A stretch of DNA of 64,000 bases, from the NCBI GenBank assembly GCA_020912385.1, contig CP087211.1:248001-312000 (forward strand). Reading direction: 5' to 3'. Origin of the DNA: Neofusicoccum parvum (Eukaryota > Ascomycota > Dothideomycetes > Botryosphaeriales > Botryosphaeriaceae). Positions 11,701 through 23,670 of this stretch are shown here, in pieces (position 1 is the stretch's first letter; every line of letters begins with the position of its first letter). The notes under the pieces were generated by a model. That model did no database searches, was not told the DNA's origin, and saw only the letters and a program-made list of their open reading frames with translations. The translations under genes and the position numbers were made by a program.

Positions 11701-11933
11701 GGTCGCGTTGAGCTGTCTGTAAGGTCATGTTGGTGAGGAACCCACACTGCAAAAGTGGGGTGAAACTTACCTGGCCGCATGCTCAACAGACGTCTGATGG
11801 TTATCAACACCACTGCCCTGATTCTCGTGTCAGCGTCTCTCCGATTTTCATCTTGAACGCCGCAAAATGTTACCCTTCCGACCTCGGAAATGGCCGCCGA
11901 GATCTCTCTGCCCTTTTCTGACGAGTGCGCCAT
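8784..11933 (-). CDS. OPT-family oligopeptide transporter
   Basis: A plasma-membrane proton-coupled transporter for small peptides or glutathione-like substrates, of roughly 790 residues in about twelve exons. The first exons are short: 11933-11874, then one encoding a GVDNHQTSVEH stretch after a 55-bp intron, then QLNATVEEVVAAQEYAQNL. The core has the family NPGPFN motif (around 11160), many membrane helices, and conserved patches such as GYGLAGLCRKFLVYPS, WWYAILNVFAIVLGVGAVAG, GGAWLPGNALAMNFFKCYG and FWVDWWGN-type C-terminal blocks. It ends after PSGEYFGPRIGTYA. All introns are GT..AG. No neighbouring gene suggests a specific substrate. Confidence 0.85.
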
Positions 11934-12783
11934 GTCTAAGGGAGACGAGTGTGTGGTAGGGGAAAGAAGATCATGTTAAAAGTTGGAAGAACTGCACCAG
12001 CGGTGTCCTCAAATACCCCCGGGCCCTTACGCGTCCTACAAGGGAGCATTATGTCAAGGATATGCGTCGGTCCTGACTGGGCGCCAAAAGCTAACCAAAT
12101 AGCGAGCACTCCGGAGGGTCCCCTCGTGAAAATGATGGTGCAATGCATCTTGGCCGGGCCTGATCTCGGACGGGAAGGAGCACGGGTACCCCATTTTCGG
12201 GATCGAGAACCAAAACGCAAAAGCTGCGGTAACCTTGCGCTGCATCGAACGCACGTAAGCTTATCAGATGCGGTCGAATCGCTTAAAGTGGAGTCTGCCA
12301 AGCCGGGATGGTAAAGCACAACATTTGCCGCCATTCTGACATCTTCGGATTCGACGTCGTAAACGAAAATAAAGACGAGGCAAAGCCAACATGACATGAC
12401 ATGACATGAGGAAGACCACAAATAAGAGAGACTCATAACCCCTGTTTGCAATGACGTCAGGTGGACGACGAGATAGACCCTGAAAGACTCAGTGAGCCTG
12501 TTCAGGGAACTCAATCTATGATTCGTATGACTGGACTTTCATTACTTATAGCACTGTCCAATTAGCATTCACCCCTTCAGGGGTGTGATTAAACAAAATC
12601 TGTTGCAGTGTTCTATAAATTATTACGGTTTCAAGAATTACTCTCTTTGGTATCAAGGGATCTGCATTATGCAATTGCGCCACACCAGAACACCGGCAAC
12701 ACCCGACACGGAATTTTCTTTAGTATCAACCGTCTCCCAAGGGTCGAAAATTTCTCCAAGCTCTTTTCCCCAATGTGGTCAGA
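11934..12783. other. Intergenic region between the OPT transporter and NLR genes
   Basis: About 850 bases with no supported gene. The half nearest 11934 is the OPT promoter; the half nearest 12784 is the 3' flank of the NLR. The only pattern seen is a short pentanucleotide repeat at 12391-12409. Confidence 0.6.
12391..12409. repeat. Short tandem repeat (ATGAC)n
   Basis: Almost four perfect copies of ATGAC in a row, in non-coding DNA. A simple microsatellite with no assigned function. Confidence 0.8.
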
Positions 12784-15700
12784 CTACTGGTATGATCTGG
12801 AGAAAGGTTGATCAGTAGAACCAACAGCACGCAATACTGAATTGAAATAATCCTCCCTCCATGCCTTCGAAGTTCTCTTCCTTCTCTTCATGTCTCTTGT
12901 AGGGCTTGGACTGTGCCTTCTTTTCCCGTCCGTGGGCACTTGAAGATGCGTCGCCTTCTCGACATCTCTGTGGGACATCTTCCGCCGAACATGTGTTAAA
13001 AGCCTTTCAGCCTCCATACCTGGTTCGTCATGCCCGTTCTCATGGGAGATCTTGATCACATCTTTCAAAAGCACCCGAGCAGCTTCATATCGGCCCGTTC
13101 GGTACAAACAGTCGGCAAGAATTAGTTCCGCCTCGCTCAGCTCGGAGTCTGAGGAGGCCTGGTGTCTGTGCTTGAGGAGTAAATCGCAAGCGCGGAATAG
13201 AGGTGCCAGTGCCGATTCGTAGTCTCCGTTCAGTATGTAGGAGTTCCCAAGGTTGCGTTCTGCTCTCGAGAGAAGTGGAGTCTTTTCGGATGGAATCAAC
13301 TCCACGGTGCGTTTTTGCAAGTCTATTGCATCTCCGAAACGATGGGCTTTCCCGTAGAAGATGGCCAGGTAGTGCCTCGTCATAAGCGTCAGATCATGCT
13401 TCTCGCGGCACGAATTTATTTGCTCGTGCAAGACATCTTCTAGTGTCATGATCGCTTGATGGTACCGGCCTTCCTCTCCGTAGAGGAACCCAAGAAAGCC
13501 CTTGTATGGTAGAATAAGGCGAGCGTGATCCGTCGGAGCTTTGTGAACGACACGACTTAATGATCGCATAGCCTCCTCGCGCATGCCACGTTCCAACATT
13601 ACTACAGCAAACATGGCTCGTGCGATCGAGACGTTGTGGGGTAGTATGTTCTGTCCGCTTTTGAGGAGTGTCAGGATGTTCTCAGCGTGGTGGAACTGGC
13701 CGGTACGAATGTAGGCTTTAGCGAGGGCAAGTTGCCAGAATCCCAAGGGCGTGGTCGAACTGTGAAGGTTTGCGTTCTGTTGGAGAAGCGAGATACATGT
13801 CTTGTGTGATGTTCGGATGTCTCGAGGGGGAATAGATCCTTTGTATAATGGAAGAAGTTCCTTGCTCGGCGTGGCGGGATCTGAGTCCAGAAGGTCAAAG
13901 ACATCATCCGCAATCTGATCCAAGTAGGGATCATCTGTTTGATACCCCGAATCCATCAGAGTTTGGACCAATTGACTCAGGATTCCCGCAAAGTGAGTCA
14001 AAAATCCCTGAGAGAAATTTTTGTAATGTTTGTCGAGAAGTTCGGAGCGCCAGCGAGACTGGAGAAAAGCGAACAGATGCATCCTAAGATGACTGGCATG
14101 CATGTATGATTTTCTGCCCCCTGAGGCCAATACGGAGCCGACAATAGCCCAAGATTCAACATGTTCCCTCGTCTTCTGTCGTCTACTCGCCCATTCCCGT
14201 ACAGAAGGATGAATTTTCAACTGGTCGTAGGTAATTGAGATGAATGAGAATGATGTTAGCAACTGCAGAGCGTCTTGAAAGGACGACAGGTCGCAGCTCT
14301 TTAGTATATCTTTTGCGTACGCCAGAGATCCATTCTCTAGTGAACCATGACCTGTCTCTCGGTTCCTGACGGACATCCTAGACGGGTAATGCTTCCAAGT
14401 GTCCTCCAAAAGACTTCCTGGAAAGGGGTCGCAAGGTAACGCGGATATGAGATTGAGAAGCCTCAAAGCTGCGTTTCCAGAACTACCGAACTTGGTTGCC
14501 AGGGCTTTTGCAGATACCTCATAAGTGGTGTGTGGCCTTAGATATGGGGGAATCTGGCGATGCTGCTGTTCATACTCAAACACATACTGCTCAAAGGCCA
14601 AGTGACATCTGGCGATACAGGCTCCAGCCTTTACGAGAGAATGAGTATGGTAGTCCAGCATAATAGCAACTCTCGATGCTGATTGTGCCTCCAGGGAACC
14701 GAGTGTGACTGGTCGATCGACAGCTCGGTGTAGGAGAGTGATTGAGTCAATCATTCCCAGATTCTTGAAATTCAGAAAGCCTACTGTGTTGTCGCGAGTA
14801 GCTTTCTGATGCTTCGAACTGAGAATGATTGATCCGTGTTGGCAGGGTGGAAAATATTTAGCGTAGTCGACATCGGGGTCATTCGCATTATCCAAGATCA
14901 GCAACCAATTCTCCTGAGTGTTGGCCATGCACTTCAGAGAATCATTCAAACGCCTAATGGTGAAACCGATTTTTCTGGTGATAGACATGAACCCAGCTTC
15001 CGCCAATTCATGAGTGCTCACATCAACCCAGAAGATTCCCCAAAATCTATGATTGTCAGCGCAGCCAACTTTCGCTGGTGAAGGTAACCTACTCTCCACG
15101 AAGTTCTTCTGCAATCTTTACGCATAGCTCGCTCTTACCTTGGCCCTCTACTCCAGTAACAACAAACCGCTTTTGGATATCAGTGGAAGACGGTGTTGAA
15201 TCCTTCAGCGCTTCTTTGACAGTCTTCAGTTCCCGAACGCGTCCAACAAAGTTGCAACAGGTCTGTCTCGGAACCATCCAGTGTCTGTCTCGCAGGCTTG
15301 TTTTCCCTTCCAAGAAATCAGCGCCTGCGTCAACAAAGGGAAGGAGGGACTGAGGTGAATGCGTACACGCTTTCCGAATTTCCAAAAGTTTTGGTGCTTC
15401 GTTTGCGAACTCTTGAATGCGTTGGGCAACAACCTTGAAATTGTCGTCGTTTCGATCGCGGAACTTGTTCATCAGACCGTGCCTGACATGCAATGGAGTG
15501 CGTTCGCCGCAATCTACACATGCCGCATCCTCATCAACGAGCTACGTTGGACGCGTGAGTGACAAGCTGATCAAGACGATATTCCATGAATCGGAGAAGA
15601 GTAGAGGACATACCAATTTTCGGATAGATGCTCGGCCCACGACTTCCTTGTACACCAATGTAGTTTGGGTTTCGTAAAAGCAATGGATAGGAAGAAATAA

Positions 15701-16574
15701 CCAGCGCTTGTTTGCAGTCTCGCAGAACTCTTGGAGAAGCTTTCGAAGGAGCTCGGATTTGCCATCGAGGTCTTTCACAAGGGAATCTGATGGTTCCTTG
15801 CCCAGAACACCATTGACATATATTTTCCACATTGCATCACTTGCAGATTTGCACCCCCGTAGAGGAGATGCGAGAAAAATGATGCCAACCGTTGCCTGAA
15901 GAAGAGGGCTGCACCGATGCTTAGCTTCTGCTGCCCGTTTGATGGCCTTGAGAATGCGCCTGTCAGTAACGCATACCACTGTTGAAGGCAACTTCACATA
16001 CTTGCATAAGTAGAATTCCACCGAAGCATGAGGCGATGAATATAATCGGCTTATGTACCGAGCCTCTCTGACAAAAGTTTTAGCCCGGAGCAGTGGTGCT
16101 GTCTTGAACCACCTACATTCTGCCTGTCTTGAAATATGACAGCGAGAAGCCTATCCGCTTGTCCCAGTATGGTGGCGACAGGTGCATTGCTGCTGTAGTT
16201 TGCGTTCCAATCGAGCGTGGAGATCCGAGCGTGGGGCACCATCGAAGGTAGCATGTCCGGATCGCTCAGCCAATTCACCGATCCTGAGCTTGGATCTCCT
16301 TCCTTCTTGTACGCTATCCATGTCTTTGGTGATTCAGTGTCCAGACCATGGATTGCGATAATGCTACCGAGGTATTAGCCATCAAACAAAACCCGTTGGG
16401 TTGTTTACTAACTCGAGTGATGTTTCATCGCTGGGGTTGGTGGGAAACACTTGCTTCAGGCCCAAGTGACGCTGAGTCTCCAGGGACTCCTATAATAAGA
16501 GACTTGTTAGCTCTTCAGCCTTGCGAATGGTTTGCGGTAAAGTGGGGGCATACTGAGGATCCCACACTTTTCAT
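12784..16574 (-). CDS. NLR-like STAND protein: alpha/beta-hydrolase-like domain, NTPase, TPRs
   Basis: A fungal NOD-like receptor of about 1140 residues, reconstructed over roughly eight exons from ATG 16574. The N-terminal domain resembles the SesB-type hydrolase: IIAIHGL, KPIIFIASCFGG, GIIFLASPLRG and HGLMNKF in the usual order. The NTPase has a P-loop (GVEGQGKSE, around 15125) and a Walker B-like WLLILDNAND (around 14890). The C-terminal half carries about six TPR-like repeats, for example LALAKAYIRTGQFHHAE and NLGNSYILNGDYESAL. A basic, NLS-like tail (KRRHSPSPTRDMKRRKR) follows. Relatives act in non-self recognition and heterokaryon incompatibility. The nucleophile Ser of the hydrolase motif is replaced by Cys. 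Exon 1 is only seven codons and depends on one inferred splice, so the extreme N-terminus is less sure. Confidence 0.82.
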
Positions 16575-16987
16575 CTTTGAAGCCGGAGAAGACTCAAGAA
16601 TAAGCAGATGGACGTGGAAGTTACGTGACTACACTCATGGACCTTTCTTGACATATGTTTCCGTACTTCGCTGCTTTATTTTAATGCTGATAGGCCCAGT
16701 GATGTGGCGATGCCAAGCAATCACCCGATTGCTTAGCCACTGCGCGAGGCAGTGAGAATGCGCGCCGCTCCTGGAGCGGTAGGTGTGACATGGATCCGTT
16801 CACCCCACCAATACCGCAAGGTGTGCTGCCTGGACCGGTCAACATGGGTACACGACAGCAACCCTGAGCTCACGCACGCCTTTCCGCAATATTGTTTTGC
16901 CTGATTCCGCAGCTCATGCATAAAGAGATGGTCTGCCTCGTTTCGCCTTGAAATGTAGCGGTCCATGCCTCAACAACTTCCAAAAAC
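16575..16987. other. Divergent promoter region between the NLR and DUF6601 genes
   Basis: About 410 bases shared by two divergently transcribed genes. No motif stands out beyond short TA-rich pieces. Confidence 0.55.
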
Positions 16988-18142
16988 ATGGAAGTATTGG
17001 TCACAAACGACGCACAACTTGAGAAGCGACTCAATATTGATGATTCGTGTGGGAAAATCCGGCTGCGCCTCGCTGAGGTCAATGTCAGCCTCGCGCAGCC
17101 AACCTTGCCTGGACAGCCACGACAGCTACTGGAAGAGCCCGGCCTTCTCAACTACCTCAAAAATGAACATCTGACGCCTGATCTAGATGCAATGGCTCCC
17201 AAACTCTGGCTGGTAAGATCGATGGACCTACGCAAGGCTGGGAACCAACTTACAGGGGTGTCATAGTTAGCAACTCCGAGCAGCTCTCACATATGGGCTC
17301 TCCACCACCAAGCCGCGCGAGGCCGTCAGATAATCCTGTCGGAAACGCCAGCTCTCCATCTGGTGTGGCACTTCCAGTGCATCTTCATCAAGCCCATCCC
17401 TCGATACATGCTTTCACACGCGTTCTGGCAGTACGCGTTTCACCACAGCACGGACACGAAAGACCTCTACGGCGCATCTGCTGGCTTCATGCGATCATAC
17501 TCGTACTTGATCCGGTACCAATCGGATTTCGACAAGGCAATCAGCGAGTCTTTGATCCCCGGCAAGGACAGCGAAGGGAATGCAATTACCTTTGAAAGAT
17601 TCGCCAAGTTCATCGAGCCTTTTGCAAGGCTTAAAGATGAGCGGGTCAGCCCTCGCTTCCAGTATGGCGAGTTGCGTTTGACAAGACTGAATATTTTCAC
17701 ACGCTTCTTGCTGGGTAAGCTGACGTACTTCCACATCAACGCGCAATGGGCGTCCTACCTGAAACGCTACTTGACGCCGATGATCACCACTTTCGCGATC
17801 TTTTCTGTTGTGCTCAACGCCATGCAGGTTGCCCTGGCCGCACAAACCATGTCTGAATCTTCGGAGAACTGGCAGACCTTCTCAGACGCTTCGTGGTACT
17901 TTTCGGTGACCACGGTAATCACCGCAGCCATCGGAATCTCAATTATAGCCTCCTTGGTTATTTTCATGTTCATCAATGAACATTTGTTCGCCCGAAAGGT
18001 TCTACTCGACAAGAAAAAGGCAAAGGACGGTGATTTGCCACAACCACGCGGGTCTGGTTGTGTGAAACCTGAGTCTCACCAAGTAGTAGGGCGACGTGCG
18101 GAAATTGAGATAGACAGGTTATTCCACGCTTCCAACCCTTGA
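16988..18142 (+). CDS. DUF6601-type membrane protein of unknown function
   Basis: A 366-residue protein from two exons (16988-17212, 17267-18142; intron with GTAAGA donor). It matches the fungal DUF6601 pattern: an N-terminal LxxPKLWL segment, then ATPSSSHIWALHHQAARGR, a HLVWHFQCIFIKPIPRYLL-like stretch with SHAFWQY, and YGELRLTRLNIF. Two hydrophobic helices follow (about residues 230-255 and 275-305). The C-terminus is polar and basic. The family has no known function. It is divergent to the NLR gene, but I see no reason to link them functionally. Confidence 0.72.
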
Positions 18143-18471
18143 GAAGTCAAGTACACAATAGCAGGAAAGGGTACCTATGCAGAATACATATACATGAGAA
18201 AAGGTCACAATCAATGTATCTGGGAGTAGAAGAAATTGATTGAATCATTATCAAGACGTTGAAGATTTCTTGGCCAGATCTGAGGCCGAAAAGGAAAGTT
18301 CTTCAAGATACCGGGATTCAAACTCGACCGTGGAAAAATATGCGCCTGTTCCGGGTTATTGGGGGGTGAGAAATTTCTAATTGGACGACGCTTCGGTAAT
18401 TTCAGCAATCTTTATCTCACAAACCAGCCGCAGAGTGATGGTTACAAAGACGCAAGTTGTCTTCGTCTGCT
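18143..18471. other. Convergent 3' intergenic region
   Basis: About 330 bases between two convergent stop codons, somewhat AT-rich. It contains no gene and no copy of the cluster palindrome, and marks the left edge of the tricarboxylate cluster. Confidence 0.55.
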
Positions 18472-19739
18472 TTATCTACTAAGTGGCCTTTCCTTCCAGA
18501 AGATTGTGCCCTCCATCAGTCTTCTGGCTGTACGAAACACTGTTGCGTCCATCACATTGCCGTCCTTGTCGAAGTTCGCTGAGACAAGAATCTTTCCACT
18601 ATTATGCCCAAGAGTGATTCCATCCGGATCGACAGGGTTCGAAGAGATATTCCTTTGGACAGTGGACCCCTTAGTCTTCGCAGAGGCAGCGAGTGCCATT
18701 GCTACGGTGATCGGAACAGCTCCATGCGCTTGCCCAACAGAAATCGCCCGGACAACAAGATCACAATCCTGCTCAGAGAAGTGCTGACCTGACAGAATCT
18801 TATGCGGCTGCGACGCAGACACCATGGCTATCTTTGGAATAGAGCCAGGTACCGAGTCCACGTGTGCGGCCAGTTTCATAGCCACTCCGGCTTGCCGCCT
18901 GATGGAGTCTAGGCGTTTCAGGAGAGTCGGATGTGCTTCAATGGAATCAGAAAGAATGGTACCCTCGACGCCCAGATCTAAGGCCTGAACGAAAACACAC
19001 GGGTTCCCAACGTCGATGCAAGTTGCTTCGATACCGTCAAAGACATCTGTCACCTTGCCGGTAGGTAGGAGCATCCCCGTCTTTGAGCCTCTGATAGAAG
19101 AACTTAGTATCATTGCAAAGAATGTACATATCATACTTACGATGGATCCAAGAAAGCCAGTTGAATCTTGGCAGCAGTCCCAGCAACCCCATCAATGGCA
19201 AAGTCTCCGGAGCTGGAAGCCTCTGATCCTTCGACGCAAAACTTAGCATGTATGACTTTTCCGGTGTTTGTATTGTGGATTCGAACGACGGCGTGACCGG
19301 TTTCAATGGGCTGGACCAACCCGCTGTCAATCGCGAAAGGGCCAACAGCACTGGTCATGTTCCCGCAGTTGCTTGAGAAGTCAACTTCGGAATCTTTGAC
19401 ACCGATGGACACGAATGTGTAGTCCACGTCTGCATCGCTGCGGCTCGACGGGCCCACGACGCATACTTTTGAAAGACTCGACACACCGCCGCCCATGCCG
19501 TCCAGCTGTCGACCATTGGGATCAGGGGATCCGATGACGCTGCGGAAGATGTCATCCCAGGCTTTCCGGTCCGCTGGCAGATCCTCCTGCCGGAACATCA
19601 CTGCTCGTGAAGTGCCGCCTCGGTAATACGCAGCCGGGAGTCGGTTCTGCGGTTTTAGCAGGAGGGCCGACTGGTGAAATAGTCGTGTTCCTGTGCAGAT
19701 TGGTGTGGTGTTCCGAGATAAGAGCCTGAATGCTGCCAT
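18472..19739 (-). CDS. PrpF-family isomerase/tautomerase (methylaconitate or 4-oxalomesaconate type)
   Basis: A 405-residue protein from two exons (19739-19141, 19090-18472). It belongs to the PrpF fold, whose members include 2-methylaconitate cis-trans isomerase, GalD 4-oxalomesaconate tautomerase and fungal aconitate-delta-isomerase (Adi1). Diagnostic parts are YYRGGTSRAVMF (about residue 39), DGMGGGVSSLSKV, the active-site block SSNCGNMTSAVGPFA with its Cys, and GSKTGMLLPTGK. The first 35 residues are basic with a QSALLL stretch and look like a mitochondrial targeting peptide. It lies downstream of the LigI-like gene on the same strand, with a perfect cluster palindrome 112 bp before its ATG. 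Which substrate it isomerises cannot be told from sequence. Confidence 0.85.
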
Positions 19740-19850
19740 AGCTAGAGGTGGAAGAGTAGGAATGTGTTCGGGAAGTCCTATGCTCGATGGGTGGACATGT
19801 CATTTAATGGTTAGCACCTGTGGCATTGTGGTGGGGTTCGTGCTTAGGGT

Positions 19851-19862
19851 CGGATGCATCCG
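19851..19862. promoter_or_regulatory. Cluster palindrome, PrpF-like promoter
   Basis: CGGATGCATCCG, a perfect palindrome with CGG and CCG half-sites six bases apart, 112 bp before the PrpF-like ATG. Predicted binding site of the Zn2Cys6 regulator at 28709-30799. Confidence 0.75.
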
Positions 19863-20172
19863 ATAGTTGACCCACCCAAATCTGAGTTGTGCAATCCGAC
19901 CATCAGACAGTGCAACAACATCGCTTCTATGATTTCAAGGTATCAATATGCTCCAGATAGAAAGCTTCTTTCTCCTACAAGTTCAGAGACTCATAGGTAC
20001 CTACAGAACCGTCTGATAATTACAATACCTCAATGAGCTGTCAAGTGCTTGTTGGGAGGCCACACTACCAAAGCGGCACACATTCGTCAATCTCAAAGTG
20101 ACTCAACTGAATGGCCATAATGTAGCAAAGCTACTGCATCTCCCATGGACATAACAGAGTAGCGTTATCAAA

Positions 20173-21289
20173 TCAGAAGTACAGCTTCGCCGGCGTGACA
20201 ACGGTCATTTCGTGCCACAACCTGGGCCCAACCCACTTCCTAATGTTTCTCAACACCGCTTCATTATCAATGATTCTGAACGGCTCTGGCACGTATCTTG
20301 TAGCCTCTGTCCTGTTTGATCCTGTGTGCGGCCAATCCGAGCCCCAGATCAGCTGTTGCGGAATCTCCTCCGCAAAATACCTAACCAGCGGCTCCAGATC
20401 GTCGTAACCACCGGTGGTGTGGTTTGATGAACGGTATAGTGCAGAGACCTTTACGAACACTTTCCCGCTTTTGGCCAGAGCCATGAGGGATGCAAAGCCG
20501 GGTTGTGCTGTGACGTCTTTGGTTCCCTCGGGCAGTTGGGAAAGCCCTTTCATGCCACCCTGGTGGTCCGCAATGACTTGAATCGGCAGGTCTTTGATGA
20601 TATCACTAATGTCTGCGCCAAATTTATCAGATGATTGTTACGAAACGATAGAAAATTTGGAAAACTTACAGTCCCAGCTTTCACCGGAAATGTACAGCTG
20701 GCATTTCCAATGCTTGAATCTTGCCACTCTATCCACAGTGCTCGTGATAGCCTTGCGTAAATCTTCATATGCGTCATCCGAGGTAGAAGCTTGGGTGTTG
20801 ATGCGGACGCCTCTCACACCGAGGACATCCATTTCATTTAGCTCGTCATCATGAACCTGCTCTGGATCGATGACCGCGATTGCACGTAGCAAGCTCTCCG
20901 GCTGGGAGTGGTTGCGGAGAAGATCCAGCACCAATGAATTGTCGGTTCCGTAAGTCGACGGCTGAACGAGGACAATGTTCTGCGGCGTATGCGTTACGGT
21001 GAGGTTGGAATTGAACGTAAGCAACTCCTGGTAAGATGCGGGTACAGGCGTATACGAGCGATCAGGCGAGTAGGGATATACTTCCGGGTCGAAGACGTGG
21101 ACATGAGTTTCCCATGAGTGCCGAGGCAGATGCCAGTCAACATCATCATAGGCCGTTGAGTGGCCAAGGCTGCCAAGTGTTAGTCTTGCTTTGACTATAT
21201 ACAGCGGATGCTTACCTCGAAGTTATCCCGACTGAGCCATTGATGTCAGGGATAAGGGATGGAATGGCTACTGAACTGACTGGTGCCAT
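20173..21289 (-). CDS. Amidohydrolase-2 protein, LigI-like (2-pyrone-4,6-dicarboxylate lactonase type)
   Basis: A 337-residue TIM-barrel hydrolase from three exons (21289-21216, 21169-20670, 20612-20173), all in phase. It follows the LigI pattern along its length: ETHVHVFDPEVYPYSPDRSY, NIVLVQPSTYGTDNS, RAIAVIDPEQV, GVRGVRIN, VIADHQGG, LIWGSDWPHTGS, and a C-terminal VTPAKLYF. The catalytic set expected for LigI (His-X-His, a later His, and Asp in SDWPH) is present. The stretch after GVRGVRIN differs from what I recall of LigI (an LKRL carboxylate-binding piece), so the lactone may not be PDC itself. LigI hydrolyses PDC to 4-oxalomesaconate, the substrate of PrpF-family GalD, which makes the pairing with the neighbouring PrpF-like gene notable. 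No signal peptide. Confidence 0.82.
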
Positions 21290-21465
21290 AGTGTCGTTTA
21301 CCTCATTTGAGTCATGGCCATGGCGTTGGCTCGACTGAAAAGATTTTCCACGTTGACTTGGCATTTCATGCAACCGAGGTCAGCCCCGCACGTATCTGCC
21401 AAGATGTTTACTCAATGGCAGTTCTTCTGTCTCTCATCCTATGTATGCTTAAGTATAAGCTTCTT

Positions 21466-21507
21466 CGGATCCATCCGCAGGACATATCCGGCGGCGGATG
21501 TTATCCG
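21466..21507. promoter_or_regulatory. Two cluster palindromes, LigI-like promoter
   Basis: CGGATCCATCCG at 21466-21477 and CGGAT-GTT-ATCCG at 21495-21507 (spacer of three), 177-218 bp before the LigI-like ATG. An extra half-site ATCCGGCGG lies between them. Confidence 0.7.
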
Positions 21508-21879
21508 AAAGGCTGGCAGCACCTTCCTTGTGGGGATAGTCATAGGCGCTGCAACGTTGTTGTATGGATGAATCTTTCGGGAGTTACCAACGCTCTTATG
21601 TTGAAGGCTAAACAATATTGATGATCGGAAATAGCTCCGATACAGGTTGGAGGTAATACGCTGTTCGTTAAGACGCATCGCTCATTCGAGAACCAATTTT
21701 GTAACACATCGCAATATATTGAGAATGAAGCATGACTGTATAGTTTCTCCCGAAACAGAGCGTTTTTCATGAGGCTCCTTGCTTGCTTGCTGTGGCACAG
21801 TGTATTGATAAAGCCGTGCCAAATTCCCTCCTCATCAAAATCATCATCCAGCATATCCTGTGGAATAAATAGACTTCTC

Positions 21880-23670
21880 TCATTCCAAATATTCAATTTT
21901 CTCAATTTCGTTCTTTTCTGAGATTTCTCTTGGGTACTTTGAGAAATTTCTGGAGCGAAGTAAGTGAAAGATCACCCAAGACCGAGTTCAAACTCACGTA
22001 GATGCTGTTGTGATTGGCTCCTTTGCACGAGCATACTTCCTCATTAGATACCACGGATGCTGGAAGAGCTCGTCAATATTCTCCAATGCCCTACCGGCTG
22101 TTTCCGGGACCATGACGAAAACATATACGATGGCGACCAGGCACCATACAGCGAAGAATACGAATGCGCCCCATTGGTTGAGTGAGTTCAGAAGTGAAGG
22201 TGTTGCCTTTGTGATTCCGAAGTAGAAGAGCCAGTGGAAGCACTGCGATAGTGATCCACCAAATGAACGGAGTCTGTTAGGCCAGAGTTCAGCTCCAAAG
22301 AGATAAGGAAGCGTATACAATCCTGGTAGTTGGTTAGCGTTGTCTGTCCCAGTGCGGCAGCTGGTCAAAGTCATCTGTGCACTTACCAACGGCCCATCCA
22401 AAAGCGTGTATGTAGATAGCTGCTATGGCGAAGTCGGAGGCTCCTTTCGGAACGCTGTCTTCGTCCCTTATAAAGAAGTTCAGATAGCCTGCGAGATAGC
22501 TGTGACATAGTATCTGCACAGTGATGCCAATGAACAAGGACTTCCTTCTGCCGACCACGTCGACAAAGAACAGCGATGCCGCAATGCAGCATACCAGCTT
22601 CACCATTGCATACAACCCAGAAGCGTAGACCTTGACATCTGTTGACTCAACGCCAACAATACCGAAGATCTCCGGCAAGTAGTTCGTGATCGCATTCGCA
22701 CCCGACAACTGTGCAAGGATATAGGCGACGACCACCAGCTGAACGCGACGGAGGTTCGAGCGGACGCAGAAGGTCTCGCGCAGAATGGAACCGTACCCAA
22801 GACCTCCAAACTCTTCGTTCTCGCGCGTGAGCTGATCTTTCATCTGGTCCCACTCCTCAAGGATGTACGGGTGGTCGGAATCCAGCCCACGGATGGTGAT
22901 CAATGTGGCCAGCGCCTCTTCCTGTTTCCCCCGTAGGCAGAGCCAACGAGGAGACTCGTAAAGGAAGAAAGACATGATGATTCCAAGGGCGGGAACGAAG
23001 CATTGGACGAAGAAAGGCGTCTGGTACTGCAAGTTCCTCGATGCCGGTACGTGACGGTCGCAACCGTACACGGTGAATATCCCTATCATCTGGGACGACA
23101 GCATGCAGACGTTGAACCAAAGCGTCATAAGTCCCCTTGTCGTAGCTGGTGCTATCTCAACGATGGCCATCGGACCAACGACCGTGCAGGCCCCAATACC
23201 TGCGCCAGCTACCAACCTGCCGACGTAGAGAGCAGGGAGATTCCCGTTCGAAAAGGTTTCAATGATGTTTCCGACGGCATAGATGAACATGTACAGCCGA
23301 TATGACCAGATGCGACCCAGCCTGTCGTTCAGGAGGAATGAAGCGAGAGCCCCAGCGCCTGCTGTGATGTTCACGAAGGATACGATGTTCGATATCTGTT
23401 CAGGGTTTCCTTTTGGTGTGATGTTGAACTCTCGTTGGAAGCTCTTCAGCTGAGTGATTGACGCCGTCGTACCCTCGTCCCATCCTACAGTGAGTCGTCA
23501 GTCCGTTTCAAAGGTTTCAACAGGAGAGGCCACGACGGACCTTTTGGCATCCCACACAAAGCGAACATGATGACGGTGAGAAGAAGGTTTCTGTTGTAGA
23601 GGCCTTTTGGTGAGGCCTTGATGCTAGCAAGATATTTCCCGAAGGGTGAGTTTGAGAAAGCGGACAGCAT
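21880..23670 (-). CDS. MFS transporter, sugar/quinate-permease type
   Basis: A 540-residue twelve-helix transporter from four exons (23670-23541, 23484-22387, 22322-21998, 21949-21880). Signatures of the sugar-porter branch are present: DRLGRIWSYR after helix 2, GRLVAGAGIGA, YESPRWLCLRGK, DVVGRRKSLF, and VPETAGRALENIDELF near the end. The last exon is short and adds a Lys/Glu-rich tail ending IEYLE. It is the only plasma-membrane protein in the cluster and presumably imports or exports its carboxylate or a precursor. Sequence alone does not give the substrate, and sugar-porter-fold proteins carry quinate and other acids as well as sugars. The cluster palindrome lies 194 bp before its ATG. Confidence 0.85.

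Noticed and set aside
16988..18142. DUF6601 gene as part of the palindrome regulon
   Set aside because: No copy of the palindrome in its promoter, opposite strand, and no family link to tricarboxylate metabolism.
18296..18335. tRNA-like B-box at a GGGATTCAAACTCG stretch
   Set aside because: No matching A-box, acceptor stem or cloverleaf could be formed around it.
21540..21905. 121-codon minus-strand frame downstream of the MFS gene
   Set aside because: AT-rich, starts at TTG, and overlaps the short last MFS exon, which ends cleanly at 21880. It is better read as 3' flank.
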